The translations under genes were made by a program, and so were the position numbers. Shown in pieces: positions 41,044-49,303 of a DNA stretch of 64,000 nt. The DNA lies in NCBI RefSeq assembly GCF_040839445.1, contig NZ_JBDPGJ010000007.1, positions 166,125 through 230,124 on the forward strand, given 5' to 3'. This DNA is from Aquibium pacificus (GTDB lineage: Bacteria > Pseudomonadota > Alphaproteobacteria > Rhizobiales > Rhizobiaceae). The notes under the pieces were generated by a model. That model was not told the origin of the DNA, made no database searches, and worked only from the letters and a program-made list of their open reading frames with translations. Position 1 is the first letter of the stretch, and each line of letters starts with the position of its first letter.

Positions 41044-41254
41044 GCGCGGCCCCTCATCCGGCCCTTCGGGCCACCTAGGGCGAGCCGCTTGTCTCGCCCG
41101 TCCTTCGGACCCCCGTGAACGGGGAGAAGGGGCGGCTTCATCGAGGCCTTCGCCAATCGCGAAGTTCATAGGTCGGGCGCAAGCATCGCGGCCGGCGTCC
41201 CTTCTCCCCGTTTGCGGGGAGAAGGTGCCCGAAGGGCGGATGAGGGGCGGCGCG
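41044..41254. repeat. long imperfect palindromic mosaic repeat
   Basis: The left arm (about 41044-41075, containing CCCCTCATCCGGCCCTTCGG) is the near-complement of the right arm (about 41224-41254, GGTGCCCGAAGGGCGGATGA and following). Inside are GGGGAGAAGGGGCG (41119-41132) against CCCTTCTCCCCG (41199-41210), and the local hairpin CTCCCCG-TTTG-CGGGGAG. It is another member of the same broad repeat class as 8231-8283 and 34580-34682 and fills most of the gap before the demethylase stop. Confidence 0.75.
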
Positions 41255-41280
41255 AGGGTCGGATGAAGCCGTTCGCAGGA

Positions 41281-42693
41281 TCAGGCCGGCTGCTTCGTGC
41301 GCCAGCTGTCGGCGTAGTTCTCGCGGGCTTCGCGTGCATAGGGAGTGGGCGACACGCGCACGCGGATTTCAGCCTGCTTGTGGCGTTCGGTGGAACTCTT
41401 GCCGCTGCCGCCGTCGGGCTCGCCCCAGACCAGCGTCAGCACGTCGCCCTCCTTGACGTCCGGATCGACGATGCCGAGCGACAGCATGCAGCGCTCGTTG
41501 AAGGAGTAGCCGTTGAACATCGAGAGCCCGGCGAGTCGGTCGCCGATCATCACCCGGTCGAAGCCCGAGGAGGCGTAGTTCGGCTGCGGCAGGTCGAGCC
41601 ACTTGTAGTTCTCCTCGCCCGGCCTGAAGGCTGAGTGGATGACCTTCATGACGTCCTCGTCGTTCCACTCGAAGGTGACCTTCTTGCGCGACGGCTTGTC
41701 TTTCATGGACCCGAGCGCATCCTTGCCGATGAAGCCGTCCTTCTTCCAGCCGATGTAGAAGCCGTAACCGAGTTCGAACGGGGTGGTGTAGTAGTCCTCG
41801 ATGTCGTCGGAGACGAAGCTGCCGCCGATCGAGCCGTTCGCCTCGTAGGAATCGGCACCCAGCCACTCGCGGTATTCCTCCATCATGCCGCCGCCGGTGT
41901 AGATGGCGGGCAGGGGAGAGGGGATCCAGCCGGATTCCAGCGTGTTGGTCGAATAGGCGCGGGAGCCGACGCGGCGCAGATCGACGCCGGCATCCTGCGC
42001 GGCCTGCAGGATCACCGACTGCACGTAGGCCTTGTCCTCGTAAGGTCCCCAGACCTCCAGCCCCGGCGCGCCGGCCATGCCGTGGCGCAGCGCGCGCACC
42101 TTCTTCGAGCCGGCGTTGATCCAGTCGACGTGGAAGAACTTGATCTCCTGGACGGGACCGCCGTTCATGGCGTCGAGCACCTTGTTGGCGTCCGGTCCCT
42201 GGATCTGGAAGCGGTAGTGCGTGCGGTAGATCGCCTTGCCGTCGGGGCGCGAATCGGAGCGCGGATCGCGCTGCAGGCGCACGTTCCACTTGCCCACCGC
42301 CTGCTGGAACTGCACCCAGTTCGCCGTCGGGGCGCGGCCGACCAGCACGAATTTGTCGTCGCGCTCGCGGAAGATGATCATGTCGCCGATCACGTGCCCC
42401 GTTGGCGTCACCGGCACGAAGTGCTTGGCGCGGTTGAGGTCGAAATTGGAGAAGCTGTTGACGCCGACATGGGAGAGAAACTCCGCCGCCTGCGGCCCCT
42501 CCACGATCAGTTCGTCCATGTGGTGGGTCTGGTCGAACAGCACGGCTGTTTCGCGCCAGGCGCGCTGCTCGTCGCGCCAGTTGGTGAACTCGTTCGCCAC
42601 CACCGGGTATACATACATGCCGATCTTCGAATTGCGCAACATCTGCACGACGTTGCCTTTTTCGCGCATCAGCGCCTGCAAGCTGTGGTTTGC
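41281..42693 (-). CDS. tetrahydrofolate-dependent aromatic O-demethylase, LigM/DesA-like (aminomethyltransferase/GcvT family)
   Basis: 470 residues from a GTG at 42693 behind AGGGAGGA; an ATG at 42726 lies inside an operator and is rejected. LigM has about 471 residues. The N-terminus (RNSKIGMYVYPVVANEFTNW, then AVLFDQTHHM at 51-60) and RTLRHGMAGAPGLEVWGPYE-like and ESGWIPSPLPAIYTGG segments match LigM, which moves the methoxy methyl of vanillate or 3-O-methylgallate to tetrahydrofolate; DesA does this for syringate. GcvT-type C-terminal barrel is complete (FIGKDALGSMKDKPSRKKVT; SLGIVDPDVKEGD). Which aromatic it uses cannot be read. DMSP demethylase (DmdA) is a distant relative and less likely. 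Cytosolic. Confidence 0.88.
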   Translation of the reverse strand, partial: ANHSLQALMREKGNVVQMLRNSKIGMYVYPVVANEFTNWRDEQRAWRETAVLFDQTHHMDELIVEGPQAAEFLSHVGVNSFSNFDLNRAKHFVPVTPTGHVIGDMIIFRERDDKFVLVGRAPTANWVQFQQAVGKWNVRLQRDPRSDSRPDGKAIYRTHYRFQIQGPDANKVLDAMNGGPVQEIKFFHVDWINAGSKKVRALRHGMAGAPGLEVWGPYEDKAYVQSVILQAAQDAGVDLRRVGSRAYSTNTLESGWIPSPLPAIYTGGGMMEEYREWLGADSYEANGSIGGSFVSDDIEDYYTTPFELGYGFYIGWKKDGFIGKDALGSMKDKPSRKKVTFEWNDEDVMKVIHSAFRPGEENYKWLDLPQPNYASSGFDRVMIGDRLAGLSMFNGYSFNERCMLSLGIVDPDVKEGDVLTLVWGEPDGGSGKSSTERHKQAEIRVRVSPTPYAREARENYADSWRTKQPA

Positions 42694-42724
42694 CACTGGT
42701 GATCCTCCCTGATCGACTGCCGTC

Positions 42725-42734
42725 ATGTATACAT
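42725..42734. promoter_or_regulatory. ATGTATACAT palindrome, predicted GntR operator (site 3)
   Basis: Perfect palindrome 32 nt upstream of the demethylase GTG, overlapping the likely promoter or leader. Identical to sites at 31522 and 48317. Confidence 0.75.
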
Positions 42735-42827
42735 AGTCATGCCCGGACGGCGATGAAATTGCAAGCGGGCGAACGGCTTCGGATGCCTTGTTCCATGCTC
42801 CCGCGGACGGCTCGAAGGCCCGGAGCG

Positions 42828-43562
42828 TCAGCCGACGACGAGCGCGAGGCCGGGCACGTGGCTGATCAGGCTGCGGTCCTTCACCAGCACGTATTCGAGG
42901 TTGTGCCGGGCCGTGCGGGCGTGTTCGCGCGCCAGCGCCTCGGCACGCGCGCCTTCCCGCGCGGTGATCGCCGAAACGATGGCACGATGCTGTTCCTGGG
43001 CGGAGTTCAGCGAGCGGCGGAAGGCGTGAATGTCAGCCTTGTCGGGAAGGAACGCCGAGGGCGAGGCGAAGGGCAGGCGCGAGGCGCGTTCGACCTCGCG
43101 GCGGATCATGTCGCTGCCCGAAAGCGCCGCGAGCTGCTGGTGGAACTCTGCGTTGCGTTCCGAATAGGCGTCGAAATCGACGTCGTCGGGCTTGTCCCCG
43201 AAACACTCATCGAGCCTGGCGACGACGTCCCTGATCCGCACCAGCGCCGCAGGCTCGACACCGCGTTCGGCGGCGAGCCTGGCGGCGGTTCCTTCAAGGA
43301 CACCGCGCAGCTCGATGGCATCCACGACGTCGGCGTAACCGAAGGACCGGACGACGAAGCCGCCGCCCCGCACGCGGTCGAGCAGACCCTCCTCGGCGAG
43401 CCGCGACATGGCCTCGCGCACCGGAGTGCGCGAGATCTTCAGTTCCTCGGCCATGGGAACCTCGAACAGGCGCGTACCACCCGGCAGTTCGCCGCTGAGA
43501 ATCTTCTTACGCAGCTCGATGAGGGCGCGCGTGGCGTGGGTCCTGGCCGAAGTCTGGTCCAT
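42828..43562 (-). CDS. GntR family regulator, FCD (FadR/VanR-like) subfamily
   Basis: 244 residues from ATG 43562, 12 nt after GGAGG; an ATG at 43574 directly abuts that site and is less likely. The winged helix-turn-helix spans residues 5-70: EVPMAEELKISRTPVREAMS, then RLAEEGLLDRVRGGGFVV. The C-terminal FCD effector domain has the metal- and ligand-binding pattern (ELRGVLEGTAARLAAERG; ERNAEFHQQLAALSG; QEQHRAIVSAI; HARTARHNLEYV). GntR-FCD proteins of this type (VanR, for example) control aromatic acid catabolism. It sits between demethylase and importer 2, and its predicted operators lie before both and before itself. Confidence 0.92.
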   Translation of the reverse strand: MDQTSARTHATRALIELRKKILSGELPGGTRLFEVPMAEELKISRTPVREAMSRLAEEGLLDRVRGGGFVVRSFGYADVVDAIELRGVLEGTAARLAAERGVEPAALVRIRDVVARLDECFGDKPDDVDFDAYSERNAEFHQQLAALSGSDMIRREVERASRLPFASPSAFLPDKADIHAFRRSLNSAQEQHRAIVSAITAREGARAEALAREHARTARHNLEYVLVKDRSLISHVPGLALVVG

Positions 43563-43595
43563 TGGGGCCGTCATCCTCCAAAAAATCCGCACTCC

Positions 43596-43604
43596 CGTAT
43601 ACAC
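43596..43604. promoter_or_regulatory. CGTATACAC, weaker predicted GntR operator (site 4, autoregulatory)
   Basis: The GTATAC core of the operator with one degenerate flank, 35 nt upstream of the GntR start. Weaker than the three perfect sites, which would suit autoregulation. Confidence 0.5.
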
Positions 43605-43662
43605 TCTGGCGCAGAGCAGAGCCAATGTGCCGCCCATGCGTTCCTGGTGCATGCGTTCGCAC

Positions 43663-44379
43663 TCAGCTGCGTTCGAGGTTCATCCCGATATAGCGGTTCA
43701 GCGTCTCTTCGTCCCTGAGCAGATCGGCGGATCTGGCGCGGTGTGCGACAAGGCCGCGCTCGATGACGATCGCGTCCTCGGTCAGTTCGAGCGCGACCGT
43801 GGCGTGCTGTTCGACCAGCACCAGCGCGATGCCCTCGTCCCTGGCCATCCGGGTGATGGCGGCGGTGAGTTCCTCCACGATGATGGGGGCCAGGCCTTCA
43901 AGCGGTTCATCCAGCAGCAGTACGGCCGGGTTGGTCATCAGCGTGCGGGCGATGGTCAGCATCTGCTGCTCGCCGCCCGAGAGCTGGTTGCCCATGTTGG
44001 TCCGCCGTTCGCGCAGCCGCGGGAAGAGCGAATAGACGGCGGCGAGGTCCCATCGCCCCTTGCGGGCGGCGACGGTGAGGTTTTCCTCGACCGTCAGAGA
44101 CGGAAAGATGTCCCGCTCCTGCGGCACCCAGCCGATGCCCTTGCGGGCGCGCTGGTGCGGATGCATGGCAGAAATATCCTCGTCCGTGAAGAAGACGGAG
44201 CCTGCGCGCAGCGGCACGAACCCCATGATCGTGAGAAGCAGCGTCGTCTTGCCGACGCCGTTGCGCCCGAGCACCGCCAGGCTCCCCGCCTTCGGGACCG
44301 ACGCGGAGACGCCGTCGAGCACGATACCCTCGCCGTAGCCGGAGCGGACGTCGCGCAGTTCCAGGATTGCATCAGGCAT
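43663..44379 (-). CDS. Liv-type ABC importer 2: ATPase LivF-like
   Basis: 238 residues. Walker A GRNGVGKTT, signature LSGGEQQML, Walker B AVLLLDEPLEGLAP and VEQH at the switch position, where LivF members vary between H and N. It is a normal-length LivF with no C-terminal tail, unlike the LivF of importer 1. It overlaps the LivG-like gene by eight bases. Last gene of the operon that starts at 48277, reading from substrate-binding protein through two permeases and two ATPases. Confidence 0.93.
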   Translation of the reverse strand: MPDAILELRDVRSGYGEGIVLDGVSASVPKAGSLAVLGRNGVGKTTLLLTIMGFVPLRAGSVFFTDEDISAMHPHQRARKGIGWVPQERDIFPSLTVEENLTVAARKGRWDLAAVYSLFPRLRERRTNMGNQLSGGEQQMLTIARTLMTNPAVLLLDEPLEGLAPIIVEELTAAITRMARDEGIALVLVEQHATVALELTEDAIVIERGLVAHRARSADLLRDEETLNRYIGMNLERS

Positions 44380-45136
44380 GGTGGCCGTGCCCCAGATAGA
44401 CTTCGCGAACGCGGCTGTCGGTGCGGATCACGTCGGGCTCCGCCTCCAGCAGGACCTCTCCCGCCACCAGGACCACAATGCGGGTTGCGAAGTTGAAGAC
44501 GATGTCCATGTCGTGCTCGATGAACAGCACCGAGATGTCGTCCGGCAGGGCGGCGATCACCTGGAACAGTTCGCCGCTCTCGGCCTTCGGGACGCCTGCG
44601 GCGGGCTCGTCGAGCAGGAGCACCTTCGGCCGCGTTGCGAGCGCCAGCCCGATCTCGAGCAGCCGCTGCTGGCCGTAGGCCAGCGTGCGCGTTGTGCGCG
44701 TCGCGACATCCCCGAGGCGCAGCTGCGTTAGGATCTCGTAGGCCTCCTCGACCGCGGCGGCGTGAGAGGCGAGACTGCGCCAGAACTGGCCGGACGTGCC
44801 CTCCCGCTCGGTGATGGCGAGCATCGTGGCTTCCAGCGGGGTGAGGTCGGGAAACAGCGTGTTGATCTGGAACGTGCGTGTCAGGCCGCGGCGCACGCGC
44901 GCGGCGGTCGCCAGACCGGTTACGTCCTTGCCGCCGAGCAGGATGCGTCCCGTATCCGGTCTCAACTGGCCGGTGATGAGATTGATGAGAGTGGTCTTGC
45001 CCGCACCGTTCGGGCCGATCAATGCGTGCCGCGCACCGCGCGGGAGCTCGATCGATACATCTTTCGACACGACGAGCGAACCGAAGCGCTTGCCGATGCC
45101 TTCGGTCTGGAGCGCAATCGGGCCGGGCTCGCTCAT
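44372..45136 (-). CDS. Liv-type ABC importer 2: ATPase LivG-like
   Basis: 254 residues, ATG behind GGAGG. Walker A GPNGAGKTT, TRTFQINTLFPDLTPLEA with the Q-loop, degenerate signature LAYGQQRLLEIGLAL, Walker B VLLLDEPAAGVPKAES and H-loop IEHDMDIVF. It lacks the long C-terminal extension of E. coli LivG. It overlaps the preceding permease gene by four bases (ATGA). Confidence 0.93.
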   Translation of the reverse strand: MSEPGPIALQTEGIGKRFGSLVVSKDVSIELPRGARHALIGPNGAGKTTLINLITGQLRPDTGRILLGGKDVTGLATAARVRRGLTRTFQINTLFPDLTPLEATMLAITEREGTSGQFWRSLASHAAAVEEAYEILTQLRLGDVATRTTRTLAYGQQRLLEIGLALATRPKVLLLDEPAAGVPKAESGELFQVIAALPDDISVLFIEHDMDIVFNFATRIVVLVAGEVLLEAEPDVIRTDSRVREVYLGHGHHA

Positions 45137-46122
45137 CCGTTCCTCCGGACGAGGCGGGACAGGCCGCCGAGGATGCCCTTGGGCAGGAACAGCACCACGA
45201 TCATCAGGAGCAGGCCGATCCAGAAATACCAGTATTGGGGATTGAGCCCCGCCGCCTGGTCCCGCACCAGAAGGAAGATGATGGAGCCCAGGATGGCGCC
45301 GTAGAGCCGGCCAGTGCCACCGAGGATCAGCATGACCACGACGTCCGCGGAACGCTGGAAGCTCAGCACCTCAAGCGCCACCGTGTTGGTGGACTGGGTA
45401 AGCAGGGCGCCTGCGACACCGGCCATGGCTGCGGAGATGGTGTACACCTTCTGCAGGTGCCAGCGATGCTCGGAGCCGATCGCCGGCATGCGGCGCACAT
45501 TCTCCCGTATGCCGCGCAATGCCAGCCCGAACGACGAATTGACGATGCGCCGACTGATCAGGAAGCCGAGGAGCAGCACGACCAGGGAATAGGAATATGC
45601 GGTGTATCCCCAGAGATCGAAGCGGAAATGATTGAAGATCGGCCAGGTGTTTACGCCGCTGAGGCCATCGGTTCCACCCGTCAGCCATGTCATCGCGTTG
45701 GCGAGTTCGTAGGTCAGGAAGCCGAGGCCGAGTGTCACCATCAGCAGCGCCATGTGCTGGACGCGCACGATGAGGTAGCTCGCCACGAAGCCGACCAGCC
45801 CCGCGAAGGCGCCGGCGATCAACAGTCCCGAGATCGGTTCGCCCCAGCCCAGACGGGCGCTCAGCAGCCCCGCGACGTAGGCGCCCAGCCCGAAGAACAT
45901 GGCGTGCCCCAGCGTGACGATGCCGGCGTATCCAAGGATCAGATCCACCGAGATCGCGAAGAGGGCGGTGATCGCAACCTGGCTTGCGAGCGTCAGGTAG
46001 GTCGGGAAAAAGAAGAACGGCAGAAGCATCGCGAGCCAGAACACGATCTCGAAGACCGACAGGCGGCTCCGCCGCCTGAGCCATGCGACCGGGTCGCTCG
46101 ATGCAGGGGCCACAACGCTCAT
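45133..46122 (-). CDS. Liv-type ABC importer 2: permease LivM-like
   Basis: 329 residues with nine or ten hydrophobic helices. GYAGIVTLGHAMFFGLGAYV near residue 70 and the coupling region GLALRGIRENVRRMPAIGSE are the LivM signature; GGTGRLYGAILGSIIFLLVR follows. The N-terminal 20 residues are cytosolic and basic. It forms the channel with the LivH-like permease encoded seven nt upstream. Confidence 0.93.
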   Translation of the reverse strand: MSVVAPASSDPVAWLRRRSRLSVFEIVFWLAMLLPFFFFPTYLTLASQVAITALFAISVDLILGYAGIVTLGHAMFFGLGAYVAGLLSARLGWGEPISGLLIAGAFAGLVGFVASYLIVRVQHMALLMVTLGLGFLTYELANAMTWLTGGTDGLSGVNTWPIFNHFRFDLWGYTAYSYSLVVLLLGFLISRRIVNSSFGLALRGIRENVRRMPAIGSEHRWHLQKVYTISAAMAGVAGALLTQSTNTVALEVLSFQRSADVVVMLILGGTGRLYGAILGSIIFLLVRDQAAGLNPQYWYFWIGLLLMIVVLFLPKGILGGLSRLVRRNG

Positions 46123-46129
46123 CGGGCTC

Positions 46130-46993
46130 TCACCGCTTGCCGAACAGGCCCATCGGCCGCACCAGCAGGATCGCCACCAGCAGCAGATAGATCAGGAAGG
46201 ATCCGATTTCCGGCACGAAGTACTTTCCCGCGACGTCGCCGATGCCGAGCAGCGCCGCTCCGACGAAGGAGCCGGTGACCGATCCGAGCCCGCCGACGGC
46301 CACGACGATGAGGACATAGACGAGGAAGTGGAACCCGAAGGATGGGTCGAGCCCGACGATCTCGATGGCCAGTGCGCCGCCGAGCCCGGCAAGGCCGCTT
46401 CCCAGCGCGAAGGTGATCGCGAAGATGCGCTCGACATTGAGCCCGAGCCCCTGCGCCACCCGCTGGTTGTCGACCGCGGCCCTGATCTGCGCACCGAAGC
46501 GGGTGCGTTCGAGCGTGAAATACAGAAGCCCCGTGATCGCCAGCGCGACCACGATCAGGAACATGCGATAGATGCCGAAGCGCAGGCCGAAGAGTTCCAC
46601 GGACCCGCGCAGCCAGTCGGGCAGGACGATCGGCTGTTGCCCGGTGCCGAAGACGAAGGTGGCGCCTGCCGCCGCGACGAACACCAGACCGATGGTGAAG
46701 AGCACCTGGTTGAGTTCGCCGGCCCCGTAGAGCCGCCGAAAGAGCGTCCGCTCGAAAAGGATGCTGACCGCCGCCGCAGCCAGGAACGCCAGAGGCAACG
46801 TCAGCAGGAAGGGAAGGCCGAACTGGCGCATCAGCCACACCGCCGTGTAGCCGCCCAGCATGGCGAAAGCGCCGTGCGCCAGGTTGATGAAGTTCATCAG
46901 CCCGAGCGTGACGGACAGGCCTACTGACAGAACGAACAGCAGCATCCCGAAGGCAAGGCCGTCGAAGAGCACGATTGCGACGCTGCTGATCAC
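46130..46993 (-). CDS. Liv-type ABC importer 2: permease LivH-like
   Basis: 287 residues from a GTG at 46993 (no strong ribosome binding site). LSVTLGLMNFINLAHGAFAM is the standard LivH motif near residue 30; GAQIRAAVDNQRVAQGLGLN is the coupling region; GGLGSVTGSFVGAALLGIGD is near the C-terminus. About eight membrane helices. It is second in the operon after the substrate-binding gene, with 102 nt between. Confidence 0.92.
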   Translation of the reverse strand: MISSVAIVLFDGLAFGMLLFVLSVGLSVTLGLMNFINLAHGAFAMLGGYTAVWLMRQFGLPFLLTLPLAFLAAAAVSILFERTLFRRLYGAGELNQVLFTIGLVFVAAAGATFVFGTGQQPIVLPDWLRGSVELFGLRFGIYRMFLIVVALAITGLLYFTLERTRFGAQIRAAVDNQRVAQGLGLNVERIFAITFALGSGLAGLGGALAIEIVGLDPSFGFHFLVYVLIVVAVGGLGSVTGSFVGAALLGIGDVAGKYFVPEIGSFLIYLLLVAILLVRPMGLFGKR

Positions 46994-47095
46994 TGGGTAG
47001 GCCGCCGTCTGTGTTCAGGCCGCAGAACCGCCCCTCGCCACGACCGTCTCGGAGGAGGCGGGCTGAAGAGGGGCGTTCGCATCAGGCAAGGCGCT

Positions 47096-48277
47096 TTACT
47101 TGGCAGCGCCGTGCAGCGGGTCCTTGACGTTCGGAATCTGGTCGATGATCACGTTCTGGTATTTGCCGTCGACCTCCTGGACTTCGCGGATCCAGACCGT
47201 CTGCACGATTTCCCGGGTCTCCGGGTCGATCGAGATCGGGCCGCGCGGGCTGTCCCAGGCCATACCCTTGGCGGCTTCGACGAGCTTCGCCCCGTCGGTA
47301 TCGCCACCGGTCTTCTTCAGGGCCTCGTCGATGAGGTGCATCCCGTCGTAACCGCCCACCGAGAAGATGTCGGGGCTGCGACCGTTGTTGGCGTCGCGGT
47401 ATGCCTTCACGAATTCGTTGTTGAGCTGATCGTCGCGCTCCATCGTGTAGTGGAAGGTCGTGATGATGCCCTTGGCGGTATCGCCCATGCTTTCCAGCGC
47501 CTCGGGCAGAGTGAGTTCGCCCTGACCGAAGACCTTGACGTCCGGCGGCGTCAGACCGCGATCGGCGAGCGCCTTTCCGATGGCCGGCGGTTGCGCGCCG
47601 CCGGGAATGAAGATGTAGACGGATTGGGGATTGGCGTCCTTGATGCGCTGCACGAAGGCGGAGAAGTCCGGATTGGCGACAGGGCTGGCATCGGCGCCGA
47701 CGATGGAGCCGCCGGCTTCGGTGAAGCCCTTGGCGAAGGCCTTCTCTGCGTCGTGGCCCGGGCCGTAGTCGGCTACGAGCGTGTAGGCGCTGTTCACGCC
47801 GCCTTTTTCCACGGCCCACTTGCCGAAGGCGTAGTTGAGCTGAGGAATGGTCAGCGACGTACGCACGATGAGCGGCGATTTCTCGGTGATAACCGACGTC
47901 GCCGCGTTCATGACGACCATCATCTTGTTGCCTTGCGTCGCGATGTCGGCGGCACCAAGCGCTTCCGGCGTGAGCGTGAAGCCGGCGATGATGTCGACAC
48001 CGTCGCGCACGACCAGTTCCTGCGCCAGGCGCTGGGCGACGTCGGCGGCCGGGCCGCCGGTGTCCTTCTTGATCAGTTCGACCTTCTTGCCGCCGACCAT
48101 CCCGTCGTGCTCGGCCAGCCACAGATCGATGCCGGCCTGCATCTGGTTCGCGGTGTCAGCGAACGGGCCGGAATAGGCCATGATCAGGCCGATCTTGACG
48201 GTCTCCTGCGCGAGGGCCTGATATGATACCGACAGTCCGGCTGCCAGTGCGATTGCGTAGGTGGTCTTTGCGAACAT
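47096..48277 (-). CDS. Liv-type ABC importer 2: periplasmic substrate-binding protein
   Basis: 393 residues with GGGAGGAG upstream. Signal peptide residues 1-23 (cleavage after ALA before QETVKIG). Type I binding fold: GLIMAYSGPFADTANQMQAG, IKKDTGGPAADVAQRLAQEL, DIIAGFTLTPEALGAADIAT, FSVGGYDGMHLIDEALKK. The overall pattern resembles binding proteins for aromatic acids in Rhodopseudomonas and relatives more than LivJ, but this is a by-eye judgement. The ATGTATACAT site 40 nt upstream links the operon to the GntR regulator. Confidence 0.92.
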   Translation of the reverse strand: MFAKTTYAIALAAGLSVSYQALAQETVKIGLIMAYSGPFADTANQMQAGIDLWLAEHDGMVGGKKVELIKKDTGGPAADVAQRLAQELVVRDGVDIIAGFTLTPEALGAADIATQGNKMMVVMNAATSVITEKSPLIVRTSLTIPQLNYAFGKWAVEKGGVNSAYTLVADYGPGHDAEKAFAKGFTEAGGSIVGADASPVANPDFSAFVQRIKDANPQSVYIFIPGGAQPPAIGKALADRGLTPPDVKVFGQGELTLPEALESMGDTAKGIITTFHYTMERDDQLNNEFVKAYRDANNGRSPDIFSVGGYDGMHLIDEALKKTGGDTDGAKLVEAAKGMAWDSPRGPISIDPETREIVQTVWIREVQEVDGKYQNVIIDQIPNVKDPLHGAAK

Positions 48278-48316
48278 CTGCGTGCTCCTCCCAGATTGCG
48301 CGTCAGCAAGCCGTCA

Positions 48317-48326
48317 ATGTATACAT
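48317..48326. promoter_or_regulatory. ATGTATACAT palindrome, predicted GntR operator (site 5)
   Basis: Perfect palindrome 40 nt upstream of the importer 2 substrate-binding gene. Its TATACA could serve as part of a -10 box, so binding would block transcription. Identical to sites at 31522 and 42725. Confidence 0.75.
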
Positions 48327-48741
48327 GGCGTTGCGGAAAGCAATGGCCTTCGGACCATTTGATCGGCGACCGGTGTTGGAGCGAGGGCACTGCGGCGGGT
48401 GCACGCGAAAGCGCCTTAAGTGGCGATCCGCCTCATTATTCGACAATCGCTTCCTGTCCGCCTCACATGGCGCCTTTAAAGCCCCGGTGCCGCGCCGGTA
48501 GCGGCGGCGGCGATCTTATGTCCGTCCGTTCATGTTGCGGTGCATACACTCATTGGATGCACGTCGGAGTCGTTCGCGGATGTGAACTCCGGTATCCGCT
48601 CAAAGTGAGCTTGTCCAAGCCCGAGCGCGATAGGCCGGGCATGGCGCCCGTCACCAACCCGGATGTGAATTCCCATGGACACGCCAAGGGGTGCGCCCGC
48701 GTCCGGCGCACCCCCCGAATCGCTGATAGCTAAGAAGGGAG
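48327..48741. other. intergenic region between importer 2 and the PRC-barrel gene
   Basis: About 415 nt. A frame on the plus strand covers part of it but shows no ribosome binding site or recognisable protein. A GTGCATACAC at about 48540-48549 resembles the GntR operator loosely. It should hold the upstream part of the importer 2 promoter. Nothing else seen. Confidence 0.4.
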
Positions 48742-49128
48742 TCAGTCGACCCGCTCTTCCAGTGCTTCCACCTGCTCCTTGGTCAAGGAGGTGACGAACT
48801 CGTCCCCCTGCAGGGTCAACTGATCGAGCGGGAAAACCACCTCGGTGTCGCCGATGCCGAGGAACCCGCCGACCTCCGCCGAGACGGCCACGATTTCGCC
48901 GCTCGCGTTCATCAGGACGTCGTCGACTTCCCCGATCTCGTCGCCATTGGCGCCGACGATGTCCATGTCGTCGAGATCGTCCACGGTGAGGTTGAACGTC
49001 GTGACCATCATCGCGCCGTCCTCGACCTCCGTATAGGCGGATACGGCGCTGGTGGTCGTGGCGTCCTGTGCCGATGAGAGGCCGGTTCCGGCGGCGAGAA
49101 TGGCCACTGCGGCGAGAATTGTACGCAT
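48742..49128 (-). CDS. secreted PRC-barrel domain protein
   Basis: 128 residues, ATG behind GGAG. Signal peptide residues 1-20 (RTILAAVAILAAGTGLSSA before QDATT). The mature part is a PRC-barrel: DDMDIVGANGDEIGEVDDVL then ASGEIVAVSAEVGGFLGIGD and VVFPLDQLTLQGDEFVTSLT. It is acidic and periplasmic. The family is frequent in rhizobia, is often stress-induced, and has no settled function. Divergent from the GGDEF-EAL gene. Confidence 0.9.
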   Translation of the reverse strand: MRTILAAVAILAAGTGLSSAQDATTTSAVSAYTEVEDGAMMVTTFNLTVDDLDDMDIVGANGDEIGEVDDVLMNASGEIVAVSAEVGGFLGIGDTEVVFPLDQLTLQGDEFVTSLTKEQVEALEERVD

Positions 49129-49303
49129 CTTTTTTTCTCCTGTAGTTGGTTCGAAACCGAACGGCGGGATGGCGCGCGAGTTCCATGCGATATCGCCAGT
49201 TTTCCTGAAGCCCCACGCGTCAGGCGTGTTTTCCCGTTCCGTTTAACGCTCTCTTTCGTTGTCTCTCCTATAAGTGCTCCGAAGAAGACGATCGGGCAGA
49301 GCC

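Noticed and set aside
42607..42614. A further TATACAT-like motif inside the demethylase gene
   Set aside because: It encodes the conserved Met-Tyr-Val-Tyr-Pro of the protein, so it is explained by coding constraint, not as an operator.
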